45,279 nt of DNA from Candidatus Ventrimonas merdavium (GTDB lineage Bacteria > Bacillota > Clostridia > Lachnospirales > Lachnospiraceae), in assembly GCA_018715565.1 (NCBI GenBank), contig DVLJ01000029.1, forward strand, positions 1-45,279, written 5' to 3'. Under the pieces are notes generated by a model. That model did no database searches. It was not told the origin of the DNA and saw nothing but the letters and a program-made list of their open reading frames with translations. This document shows, one piece after another, positions 36,555 through 45,177 of the stretch; position 1 is the stretch's first letter, and every line of letters starts with the position of its first letter. The translations under genes were made by a program, and so were the position numbers.

Positions 36555-37263
36555 CCTAAGCTATGATCTGCATATCCATTCCTGCCTTTCCCCATGCGGG
36601 GATGACGATATGACGCCGGGGAATATCGTGGGTATGGCGGCCATCAAGGGGCTGGACGTGATCGCAGTGACGGATCACAACAGCTGCCGGAACTGCCCGG
36701 CGGTGTTAAAGCTGGCGGAGCAGTTCGGAGTGCTGGCGATCCCCGGTATGGAGATCAATACCTCTGAGGAGGTGCACGCGGTCTGCCTGTTCCCCACCTT
36801 GGAAGCGGCGCTGGATTTTGATGCCTATGTATATGAGCGGCTGATGAAATTTCCCAATAAGGAGGAAATCTTCGGGAAGCAGCAGATCTGCAATGAGGAG
36901 GATCTCTGCATTGCCACGGAGCCGTACCTGCTGATCAACAGCGCGGACATTTCCTTTGAGGGACTGTGGGAGCTGGTGGAAGGCTTTGGCGGCGTGATGT
37001 TCCCTGCCCATGTGGAAAAGTCCGCCAACAGCCTGATCGCCAACTTAGGCTTTGTGCCGCCGGACAGCAAGTTCCGCACGGCGGAGCTTAAGGATCTGAA
37101 AAAGCTCCACGGGGTGCGGCAGGCCAATCCTTACCTGAATGACTGCCGGATCATCAGCAACTCCGACGCCCACTACCTGGAGCACATCAACGAGCCGGAG
37201 TTGACCATCCCGGTGCGGGAACGGTCGGTGGAGGCGGTGCTGGCGTATCTGCGGGGTGAGTGA
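36547..37263 (+). CDS. PHP-domain metal-dependent phosphoesterase
   Basis: DLHIHSCLSPCG (HxH), VTDHNSC (DH), PGMEINTSEEVHAV, PAHVEK, SNSDAH; ATG 36547 overlaps the end of the previous ORF. Confidence 0.92.
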   Translation: MVDLSYDLHIHSCLSPCGDDDMTPGNIVGMAAIKGLDVIAVTDHNSCRNCPAVLKLAEQFGVLAIPGMEINTSEEVHAVCLFPTLEAALDFDAYVYERLMKFPNKEEIFGKQQICNEEDLCIATEPYLLINSADISFEGLWELVEGFGGVMFPAHVEKSANSLIANLGFVPPDSKFRTAELKDLKKLHGVRQANPYLNDCRIISNSDAHYLEHINEPELTIPVRERSVEAVLAYLRGE

Positions 37264-37383
37264 GGAGGAGCGGAGAGCCCGGAGAAAAGAGCCTGTCAGA
37301 AGGGGTGGAGGCCTGGGTCAGGAAAGCTTGGGACGGGAAACGATGAGGCGCCGGATTGCGCGGTTTGTGCTTTCCGACGCCTC

Positions 37384-37412
37384 TTGTAGGAATGGAAAAA
37401 ATCAGGTATACT
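37384..37412 (+). promoter_or_regulatory. Possible promoter of the polysaccharide deacetylase gene
   Basis: TTGTAG-N17-TATACT. Confidence 0.4.
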
Positions 37413-37522
37413 GAGGAGACAGCAGATATCGGCCGGACGCCGGCGTTTCTATGGAGCCGGGAGGAAGAAGGAAGATATCGCGGTACAGCAGGATGGAATG
37501 ACACATCATATGGAGGTTTTGC

Positions 37523-38788
37523 ATGAGAAGAAAGAACATATTGACAGCAGTCCTTACGGCAGCCTGTTTGCTGACAGCAGTGCAGCAGGTATGGGCAGGA
37601 CAGCCGTTCGCGGCGGCCAGTAATGTGATCGTGGCGGGGCAGGGAGGAAGCGCTCCGGGAGGCAGCAGCTCGGGGGCCTCAGAGACTTTTACTACGAACG
37701 CCCCGGGAAGTACGGGTACCGCAGGCAGTGCGGCGGGACAGGCGCAGGCGCCGGGAGGACCGTCGGGGGGATCGGGAGGAGGAGCTCCGGCTAGCACGGC
37801 AGCTCCGGCGGCTCCCTCAGGAGGGACGGCAGCTAGCAGCAGTCCGGTGATCACGCCGGGAAGCGCGTCCGGGACGGTGTCTGCCGGCCAAGGTGCGCCG
37901 GGAACTGGGGGACAGGATACTCCGGCCGCCGGACAGGCAGCCCCTGCGGCTTCTTCAGAAGGGGCGGCAGGCAGCGGCAGTCCGGTGATCGTGTCCGGCG
38001 GCGGGGAGAGCTCGGCTGCGGCCCCGGTGTCCAGTGAGTCGCCGTCGGCGCCTCCGGGAAGCGAGGGAACGGTGCTGACTCCCGTAGGAGAGGCGGCGGG
38101 GCAGACCGCGCAGGAAGGGGGACAGCCCCAGGCTCCGGAGGCGGCGCAGAGCGCACAGGCTTCCGGCGGACGGACCATCGATCCCAGCAAACCGATGGTG
38201 GCCCTGACCTTTGACGATGGTCCGCAGCCGTCGGTGGGCAACCGGATCATGGACTGCCTGGCCCAGTACGGCGGGAAGGCTACGTTCTTCATGGTGGGAG
38301 AGCGGGTCGGTTCCCACAAGGCTGAGGTACAGCGGATGGTGGCGGAGGGCCATGAGGTAGCCAACCATTCCATGAACCACAAGTATTTCCAGAAGCTGGG
38401 CGCGGCGGAGATCCGTTCTCAGGTGGAACAGTGCAACGACGCCATCGAGGCGGCCTGCGGCGTCCGGCCTAAGCTGATGCGCCTGCCCGGCGGCAATGTG
38501 AACAGCACGGTCAAGGCAAACGTGAACATGCCCATGATCCAGTGGAACATCGACACCCTGGACTGGAAGACTAAGAACGCGGATAAGACCGTAGCCGCGG
38601 TCCTGGACCATGTAAAGGACGGGGATATCATCCTGATGCATGAGCTGTACAGCCAGAGCGGCGACGCGGCCCTGCGGATCATCCCAGAGCTGCACAGACG
38701 GGGCTATCAGATGGTGACAGTGAGCGAGATGGCGGCGGCGAAAGGATATTCGCTGGAGGCTGGGAAGCTGTATTCCAGCTTCCGGTAA
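37523..38788 (+). CDS. Secreted polysaccharide deacetylase (NodB domain) with long Ala/Gly/Ser/Pro linker
   Basis: Signal peptide MRRKNILTAVLTAACLLTAVQQVWA; MVALTFDDGPQPSVG, HEVANHSMNHKYF, RLPGGNVN, ILMHELY NodB motifs. Confidence 0.93.
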   Translation: MRRKNILTAVLTAACLLTAVQQVWAGQPFAAASNVIVAGQGGSAPGGSSSGASETFTTNAPGSTGTAGSAAGQAQAPGGPSGGSGGGAPASTAAPAAPSGGTAASSSPVITPGSASGTVSAGQGAPGTGGQDTPAAGQAAPAASSEGAAGSGSPVIVSGGGESSAAAPVSSESPSAPPGSEGTVLTPVGEAAGQTAQEGGQPQAPEAAQSAQASGGRTIDPSKPMVALTFDDGPQPSVGNRIMDCLAQYGGKATFFMVGERVGSHKAEVQRMVAEGHEVANHSMNHKYFQKLGAAEIRSQVEQCNDAIEAACGVRPKLMRLPGGNVNSTVKANVNMPMIQWNIDTLDWKTKNADKTVAAVLDHVKDGDIILMHELYSQSGDAALRIIPELHRRGYQMVTVSEMAAAKGYSLEAGKLYSSFR

Positions 38789-38801
38789 GGATCAGGACGT
38801 T

Positions 38802-38891
38802 CTGCAGGGATGCATACTTCGCAGAGGAGAAGGCAGAGGGACCACGGTCCCCATCTCCCTGCCAGGGTGCATCCCTGCAGATTTTTTTGTG
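38802..38891 (+). terminator. Rho-independent terminator with long outer stem
   Basis: CTGCAGGGATGCA ... TGCATCCCTGCAG (13-bp perfect arms) followed by ATTTTTTTG. Confidence 0.75.
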
Positions 38892-39329
38892 TTATGCTTC
38901 ATTTTCTTTTTCTGTATTATGTTCGATATAGGTCTGGATCGTCTCATCAGAGTAGCTGAGGAGCTTTCCGAAGCTGGCGGCGATCTCGTTCCGGCAGTCA
39001 GCGTACCTCCCTTCCTTTAATGCGGCGGCCTTCTGTGCTTTTAGGGCGATATATGCTTCGATGTCTTGCTTTTCCTTGTAGAAAATGATATTGTACGTCC
39101 CCTTATTCAGCGAGTAGGGAAACAGGTCCGTGATCAGCGGATCGTCATCCAGATAGTAATGCGTCTGATACTTCTCTGTGATCATTTCCGCAAAAGGAAT
39201 GTACGCGTCGCGCTGGCCTTTTGTCCGGGAAGGATGGGCCAGGGCAATGCGTTTCAGGCCGGCCTTCACCATTTCATTAAAGCAGTCCATGACGCCGCAC
39301 TGGTAAGAGTAGTCGTCGATCGGTCTCAT
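38892..39329 (-). CDS. Hypothetical protein
   Basis: 145-aa ORF directly downstream of the LysR gene on the same strand; no family recognised. Confidence 0.6.
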   Translation of the reverse strand: MRPIDDYSYQCGVMDCFNEMVKAGLKRIALAHPSRTKGQRDAYIPFAEMITEKYQTHYYLDDDPLITDLFPYSLNKGTYNIIFYKEKQDIEAYIALKAQKAAALKEGRYADCRNEIAASFGKLLSYSDETIQTYIEHNTEKENEA

Positions 39330-39330
39330 G

Positions 39331-40212
39331 TTATTTCGCCCCCATTATAGTAAGTATTTTTTTTAGGTATTTATTTTTATTGTTCTGGAACCAGATCATC
39401 GTCACACCCTGGGTCATAGGATAGGTATCCGACAGGTTATAGCTAACGATATTTTTGTGGTTGGACAGGTAAACGCAGGGACGCAGCAGGGTGATATAAT
39501 GTCCGGTGGCCAGGTAGATCGGTATGTCATCATAGGATTCCACGATCTCGATCCCTTTTGGCGTAAAGGGAAGCTGATTGATCATCCGGTAATCATTTTT
39601 TTCGATCAGATACCTGGTCGTAACAAGCGGATAATTGGAAAAATCATGGATCGTCAGGTTTTCTTTCTGGTTCAATGGAGAATTGATGGAAAAGAAAATC
39701 TGCGGTGCGGCGGAGGCAATGGTATGGAGCTTGATATTGGGGTTAGATACATTTGTGTCTGAGAGGATAAAGCCCAGATCATAGGAACCATTCAGCACAC
39801 CGTTGACGACGGTCTCATTTTCGTAACAGTGAAGTTTTACGTTGGCGCGGGAGAAAAAATCATCCCGTGCCAGCAGGGAGAAAAAATCCGGAATGGCAGA
39901 AGGAAAATCAATATTCTGACAGAAACTGACTGTGATGCCATCCTGTTTATACTGATAGGAACTATTGAAAAGAGAATCCAATCTGTCATAAACCTCACTC
40001 AGCTCCAGATTGAGGAAAATCGCCTTTGGGGTCGGGATGATCCCTTTTTTTTGGCGGATGAACAGCGGTTCGCCGACGATCTTTTCCAGAGAAGCGATAT
40101 TTTTGCTGATGGTAGACTGGGTTGTGTAGGCAAGCTCCGCAGCTTGGGCAAAGCTGGAGCATTTCATCGTGATCCGAAAATATAGGATCTGCTGCATATT
40201 GATATTTTTCAT
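39331..40212 (-). CDS. LysR family transcriptional regulator
   Basis: MNINMQQ-like start: QILYFRITMKCSSFAQAAELAYTTQSTISKNIASLEKIVGEPLFIRQKKG HTH. Confidence 0.93.
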   Translation of the reverse strand: MKNINMQQILYFRITMKCSSFAQAAELAYTTQSTISKNIASLEKIVGEPLFIRQKKGIIPTPKAIFLNLELSEVYDRLDSLFNSSYQYKQDGITVSFCQNIDFPSAIPDFFSLLARDDFFSRANVKLHCYENETVVNGVLNGSYDLGFILSDTNVSNPNIKLHTIASAAPQIFFSINSPLNQKENLTIHDFSNYPLVTTRYLIEKNDYRMINQLPFTPKGIEIVESYDDIPIYLATGHYITLLRPCVYLSNHKNIVSYNLSDTYPMTQGVTMIWFQNNKNKYLKKILTIMGAK

Positions 40213-40419
40213 CAGACTTTCCTTCCTGTTCTGGATACAAAATCGACAAACTTATATACTATTTTACCAGATAAATTCTAAAATAACCAGAAAAAAACCA
40301 CTTTTATCTGAGAAAAAGAGGAAGACATGGATTCGGGTTTGGAATATATAAATGGACCATTCATCCTTTATAATGTGGGTAGATCAGATCTGATAGTTTC
40401 ATAAAGGAGGGCAAGAAGC

Positions 40420-41607
40420 ATGAAGATAGAACAGGCAGAGGTATTTCTCCTGGACGGCGGTTCTCCGGGATGGAGACCGATCGTCTGCCGGATCATGACC
40501 GATGAAGGGATATGCGGCTATGGAGAGGCATCCGTGGGATTTGATACCGGAGCGTCCGCTTCTTTTCATATGATCCGAGAAGTAGCGCCATTTGTGATCG
40601 GAAAAGATCCTATGGCGACGGAACGCTTATGGGAGGATATGTATACTCAGACCTTCTGGGCGCAGGGGGGAGGCACGGTGATGTTTTCAGCGATCAGCGC
40701 GATCGATATGGCTTGCTGGGATATAAAAGCTAAGGCGCTCAACGTTCCGCTGTACCGGCTGTTGGGAGGAAAATGCCGGGACAAGCTGAGAGCTTACGCC
40801 AGTCAGCTGCAGTTTGGCTGGGGAGACGGGATGGTATTTGACCGCGGCTGCAGGACAGAAGATCTGGTGGAGCATTCGCTGAAGGCAGTGGAAGAAGGGT
40901 TTGATGCCATCAAGATCAATTTTATCACATATGACAGAAATGGCGATCGGCTCGGCTTCCTGAAAGGACCTATCCATCCAAGCGTGCGATCCTTGATCGA
41001 GGAGCGGGTGAAAGCCGTTCGGGATGCTGTGGGCGAGGGCGTGGATATCATTGTAGAGAACCATGCAAGGACAGACGCAGTATCCGCTGTGGAGATGAGC
41101 AGATTGATCGAGCCGTATCATATCATGTTCATGGAAGAAACCTGTACGCCGATGAATCTGCAGGTGCTGGAGACTGTTCGGAAATATTCTGCCATTCCGC
41201 AGGCCGGAGGAGAGCGGGTATATGGAAAATATCACTACGCGAATCTGATCAAGAATGATATTTTCCAGATTTATCAGCCAGATCTTGGAACATGCGGCGG
41301 TATTACGGAAGCCATGAAAATTGCATCGATGGCCGCAGCGGTAGATGCGGGGATCCAGATCCATGTGTGCGGAAGTCCGATCGCGATCGCAGCGTCCCTG
41401 CATGTGGAGGCATCGCTTCCGAATTTTGTGATCCACGAGCATCATGTGACCAATCGGAATGAGAAGAACAAGCGCCTGGGGATCTATGATCATCAGCCGG
41501 ATAAACAGGGCTTCTGTCATATCCCGGAGCTGCCGGGGATCGGCCAGGAGCTGTCGGCATGGGCAATGGAGCATGCATTGGCGAAAGACACGATTAAAGG
41601 AGAGTAA
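40420..41607 (+). CDS. Mandelate racemase/muconate lactonizing enzyme family dehydratase (enolase superfamily)
   Basis: AISAIDMACWDIKAKALNVPLYRLLGGKCRDKLRAYAS; DIIVENHART, FMEETC, GERVYG, IHVCGSPIA metal/catalytic motifs. Confidence 0.9.
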   Translation: MKIEQAEVFLLDGGSPGWRPIVCRIMTDEGICGYGEASVGFDTGASASFHMIREVAPFVIGKDPMATERLWEDMYTQTFWAQGGGTVMFSAISAIDMACWDIKAKALNVPLYRLLGGKCRDKLRAYASQLQFGWGDGMVFDRGCRTEDLVEHSLKAVEEGFDAIKINFITYDRNGDRLGFLKGPIHPSVRSLIEERVKAVRDAVGEGVDIIVENHARTDAVSAVEMSRLIEPYHIMFMEETCTPMNLQVLETVRKYSAIPQAGGERVYGKYHYANLIKNDIFQIYQPDLGTCGGITEAMKIASMAAAVDAGIQIHVCGSPIAIAASLHVEASLPNFVIHEHHVTNRNEKNKRLGIYDHQPDKQGFCHIPELPGIGQELSAWAMEHALAKDTIKGE

Positions 41608-41609
41608 AT

Positions 41610-42956
41610 ATGGGTGGGGAAGAAAATGGTCTGAAAAGACAAATTGGTTTATTTGGGGCAGTTGCGATCCTGGTGGGGGCGGTGATCGGTTCCGGCATTT
41701 TTATGACGCCGGGAACGGTGGCGGCGGCAGCCGGATCCTTTGGGCCGTTTATGGCTGCGTGGATCCTGGCAGGAGCCAGCGGGATCCTCTGCGCTTTGGT
41801 GTATGCAGAATTGGCTCCCGCTATGCCAAAAGCAGGCGGTCCGTATGTCTATATCACAGAATCCTTTGGAAAAGGCGCGGGATTTGTCTATGGATGGTCT
41901 ATGACGATCGGAAACTATATCCCTCTGGTGGCGATGCTTGCCACAGGGTTTGCCAGCAACCTGGCAAAACTGATCCCTGGGATCACGCCGACGGGGATCA
42001 AAATGGTGGCTACTTCCGTGATCCTGGCACTTTTGATCTTAAATATCTGCGGAACAAAATTAGGCTCTATGGTAGCGAATATTTTTACGGTGGGAAAGCT
42101 GCTGGCGCTTCTGCTGGTCATCATTGGCGGTTTCTTCCTGATGTCGCCGGAAAACTTTACCACCATGACGACCGCGTCCCAGACGACGGAGTGGAGCGGG
42201 GTCCTGAGCGCAGCATTTCCGGCATTCCTGGCTTTTGGCGGTTATTATCAGCTGGCATATATGGGTGCGGATATCAAGGATCCGAAACGGACGCTCCCCC
42301 TGGGGATGATCATTGGCATGGTGATCGTGATCGCGATCAATGTCCTGATCTCGATCGCCTGTGTGGGTACGGTAGGATTTGCAGAATTGGCAGGAAGTGA
42401 AACGCCGGTTGTGGATGCAGGTACCGCGATCTTTGGACCGGCCGGAACGGTTATCGTAACGATCGGAGCCTGCGTGGCAATTTTTGGCGCGCTGAACGGC
42501 GGGATCATGAGTTATCCGCGTGTCTCTTATTCCATGAGCCAGAATGGCCTGATGTTCAAAGCGTTTGGAACATTGCATAAGAAATACAACACGCCGTATA
42601 TCCCGATGCTGTTCATCTGTCTTACCGCTCTGATCTTCGTCTGGACCGGGTCCTTCAGCACGCTGTTGGCGATCAACGTATTTGCAGGGAGGATCCTGGA
42701 ATGCGTGGTCTGCCTGTCCTTACTGGTGCTGAGAAAGAAAAAACCGGACATGGCACGGCCATTGAAAATGCCGGGCTATCCGGTCACTACGATCCTTGCG
42801 ATCGTGATCACCTTTGTGATCTGTATGACTTGCTCTGGAGAGCAGATGCTGAAGAGCATTTGCCTGATGCTGACATCCATACCGGCATACTTTATCTTTC
42901 GGGCGCTGAATAAGAACGAGACGGAGCGTGCGGAGCAGACGCCGCCAATGCGATAA
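41610..42956 (+). CDS. APC family amino acid/organic solute permease
   Basis: LFGAVAILVGAVIGSGIFMTPGTVAAAAGSFGPFMAAWILAGASGILCALVYAELA. Confidence 0.93.
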   Translation: MGGEENGLKRQIGLFGAVAILVGAVIGSGIFMTPGTVAAAAGSFGPFMAAWILAGASGILCALVYAELAPAMPKAGGPYVYITESFGKGAGFVYGWSMTIGNYIPLVAMLATGFASNLAKLIPGITPTGIKMVATSVILALLILNICGTKLGSMVANIFTVGKLLALLLVIIGGFFLMSPENFTTMTTASQTTEWSGVLSAAFPAFLAFGGYYQLAYMGADIKDPKRTLPLGMIIGMVIVIAINVLISIACVGTVGFAELAGSETPVVDAGTAIFGPAGTVIVTIGACVAIFGALNGGIMSYPRVSYSMSQNGLMFKAFGTLHKKYNTPYIPMLFICLTALIFVWTGSFSTLLAINVFAGRILECVVCLSLLVLRKKKPDMARPLKMPGYPVTTILAIVITFVICMTCSGEQMLKSICLMLTSIPAYFIFRALNKNETERAEQTPPMR

Positions 42957-42958
42957 AA

Positions 42959-43005
42959 CTGCGGGAAGTCCCAAGCTCCAAATTGGAACTTGGGACTTCC
43001 CGCAG
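42959..43005. other. Long near-perfect hairpin immediately after the permease gene
   Basis: CTGCGGGAAGTCCCAAG / CTTGGGACTTCCCGCAG (17-bp perfect) plus inner TCCAA/TTGGA; no U-tract on the + strand. Confidence 0.8.
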
Positions 43006-43153
43006 AATAGGCGGCGGCTGTCTCGCCGTGTCCTTCGACAGTCAATGCTTTCTTTTTGGCATATCTTTTCTTACTTCCTACAAATAATATAATAGGAACT
43101 GCGCGTTGATTTTTTAGCGTGATTATGCTAAATTATTCTTAGGAGGTGAGCAT

Positions 43154-43432
43154 ATGAACTCTATTCGTCCGGTGTCAGACCTTAGAAATAACTTTGCTGA
43201 AATATCCAGACAGGTCCATGAAACACAAAAGCCGGTCTTTCTTACGAAAAATGGATACGGCGATATGGTCGTAATGAGCATGGAAGCTTATCAGACAATG
43301 CAGTTTGATAGCGAGGTTTACAATAAACTCGCGGAGGCGGAAAAACAGGCAGTTTTAACAGATACGCGATACTCTTCAAAGGACGTTTTAAAAGCATTAA
43401 AAAAAGCGGTTGGAGAACCTGCTCATGTATAA
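43154..43432 (+). CDS. Phd/YefM-family antitoxin
   Basis: MNSIRPVSDLRNNFAEISRQVHETQKPVFLTKNGYGDMVVMSMEAYQ. Confidence 0.92.
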   Translation: MNSIRPVSDLRNNFAEISRQVHETQKPVFLTKNGYGDMVVMSMEAYQTMQFDSEVYNKLAEAEKQAVLTDTRYSSKDVLKALKKAVGEPAHV

Positions 43433-43736
43433 TGTTGGATATCTCCCGTTAGCATTACAGGATATGGTAGAGATTGTTGAATACATCAGCCGCGAATTAT
43501 GCAATCCGGAAGCTGCCAATAGCCTGGCTGATTTATTTATGAAAGAGATCGACAGCCTGAGCATGTTTCCCTATACTCATGAGAGATATGACTCGCCCTA
43601 TCCCCTGAGACATGAATACAGGAAATTAGTGGTAAATAATTATCTTGTATTTTATTGGGTCGACGAGCCCAAAAAACAGGTAACTGTCAGCAGGGTCCTT
43701 TTTGGTAAGCGAGATTATACATCTGTGCTGAAATAG
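43425..43736 (+). CDS. RelE/ParE-family toxin
   Basis: MYNVGYLPLALQDMVEIVEYISRELCNPEAANSLADLFMKEIDSLSMFP...YRKLVVNNYLVFYWVDE...VSRVLFGKRDY; overlaps the antitoxin. Confidence 0.92.
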   Translation: MYNVGYLPLALQDMVEIVEYISRELCNPEAANSLADLFMKEIDSLSMFPYTHERYDSPYPLRHEYRKLVVNNYLVFYWVDEPKKQVTVSRVLFGKRDYTSVLK

Positions 43737-43906
43737 CGACTAGCAGGGGGGATCCAAAAGAAAAAGGAGCACAAGCAGGGCAGAACCTCAAAAACTCGAT
43801 TCTGCCCAAGAAGACTTGTTTACTTAAATACCATTGTGTCGCTTGGAGATACATTCCTCTGGCGGTTCAGCTTTCGATTAGGTGGAATTCAGCGATTCGG
43901 CAAAAA

Positions 43907-44164
43907 CTATGAATATTTTTTCTTTATTTCTTTACATGCGACTATATTCTTTTGAATATAGTCGTCCTCATCCATCATGTCTTTATAAAATAAATCGTAC
44001 ATTTTCTTTACATTACAGATGTCAGGGCGATTTTCATAGATCTTACACCTATCATCATCTCCAAGGTATATACAACTTCCATCTCCTGAATCATATTCTT
44101 TTAACTGCGGAATTTCCTCTAAATGCTTACAGCACAGGCCGCACATGTCGCAGCTAAAGATCAT
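43907..44164 (-). CDS. YkgJ-like cysteine-cluster (CxxCxxxC) protein
   Basis: MIFSCDMCGLCCKHLEEIPQLKEYDSGDGSCIYLGDDDRCKIYENRPDIC. Confidence 0.85.
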   Translation of the reverse strand: MIFSCDMCGLCCKHLEEIPQLKEYDSGDGSCIYLGDDDRCKIYENRPDICNVKKMYDLFYKDMMDEDDYIQKNIVACKEIKKKYS

Positions 44165-45168
44165 ACTGCTATCGCCTCTACCTTCTTCTGAGTTGATTCG
44201 ATGATTGTTCTTGATTCTTTTGTCAGATTTCCATCGTCATCCAATATCGGCGTATCAAGTACAGCTTTTATTGCTCCAGCCATTGACATAGCAGAGGCAA
44301 CACATTTCTTTTCATCGTCATTAAATTTCCGAAAATCCGTCCCCTTCTCTTTGATGATTTGAGTCATTTCATAAAGCATGGGATCAAACACAGTTTGAAG
44401 TCTGATTAAGAATCTATTAAACATAGCAGAACGTCTTCTTATACCATTACAAACATCCGCTGCCGCCTTCATTTCTTCTTCAAATTCTTTGGCTTTTGCC
44501 CAATTGGCATTTGCCGCATCCAGATTTTTAGATGCTTTCGCTCCCACAACAAATCCGAGTACAGCTAATGCTGGTCCCGCAACCAGGCCGCCAAGAACAG
44601 CAGTTCCGCCAGCCATGCCAAGACCTCCAGCAGCTAAAGAACCGCCTCCAAAGAACGCTAAGGTTGCATTTGTTGCAGCTGCTCCACTCAGTGATGCAAT
44701 AGCAGTTCCTGTCGAAGCAGTGGCTAATGCGCCTGCAGCGCCATAAGCACCAAATGCGGTAAGAGCACCTGCCATTGCACCTGACGCAAGACCGCCCGCC
44801 ATAGATGACGCCATTCCTTGTAATTCTTTCAAGTCAGCAAATGTTTTTTTATCTAAAACCATTTTTTGTAATTCATTCAACCCTGTAGAGTCACTCAGCT
44901 CCACATGATTAAGCTTCTCAAATTCTGTAATAAATGTTTTCATACTACCATCAAGTACAGCAATTTTTCTCCGGCCCAAAGTTTCAATAGCATTTCCGCA
45001 ATTTTTACGACTTGTATTGATCATTTCTTTGGCATGATCTATTTTATACTCTGCTGCACTATTCGTATCGTTTGCTTCTTTCTGGTCAATGCCAGCCTTT
45101 ATGCTTTTTCCTACTCCAACTAACCCGGTGCCTACTCCGGCAGCAATAAATAAAAATGGTATTGGCAT
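44161..45168 (-). CDS. Glycine/alanine-zipper hydrophobic-core protein of unknown function
   Basis: Helical flanks around a long G/A-rich apolar core (MASSMAGGLASGAMAGALTAFGAYGAAGALATASTGTAIASLSG...); 4-nt overlap with the CxxC protein. Confidence 0.7.
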   Translation of the reverse strand: MPIPFLFIAAGVGTGLVGVGKSIKAGIDQKEANDTNSAAEYKIDHAKEMINTSRKNCGNAIETLGRRKIAVLDGSMKTFITEFEKLNHVELSDSTGLNELQKMVLDKKTFADLKELQGMASSMAGGLASGAMAGALTAFGAYGAAGALATASTGTAIASLSGAAATNATLAFFGGGSLAAGGLGMAGGTAVLGGLVAGPALAVLGFVVGAKASKNLDAANANWAKAKEFEEEMKAAADVCNGIRRRSAMFNRFLIRLQTVFDPMLYEMTQIIKEKGTDFRKFNDDEKKCVASAMSMAGAIKAVLDTPILDDDGNLTKESRTIIESTQKKVEAIAV

Positions 45169-45177
45169 ATGCCCCTC

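Noticed and set aside
37402-38382. 326-aa minus-strand ORF opposite the deacetylase
   Set aside because: Low-complexity Pro/Ala antisense of the Gly/Ala/Ser linker; no recognisable domain
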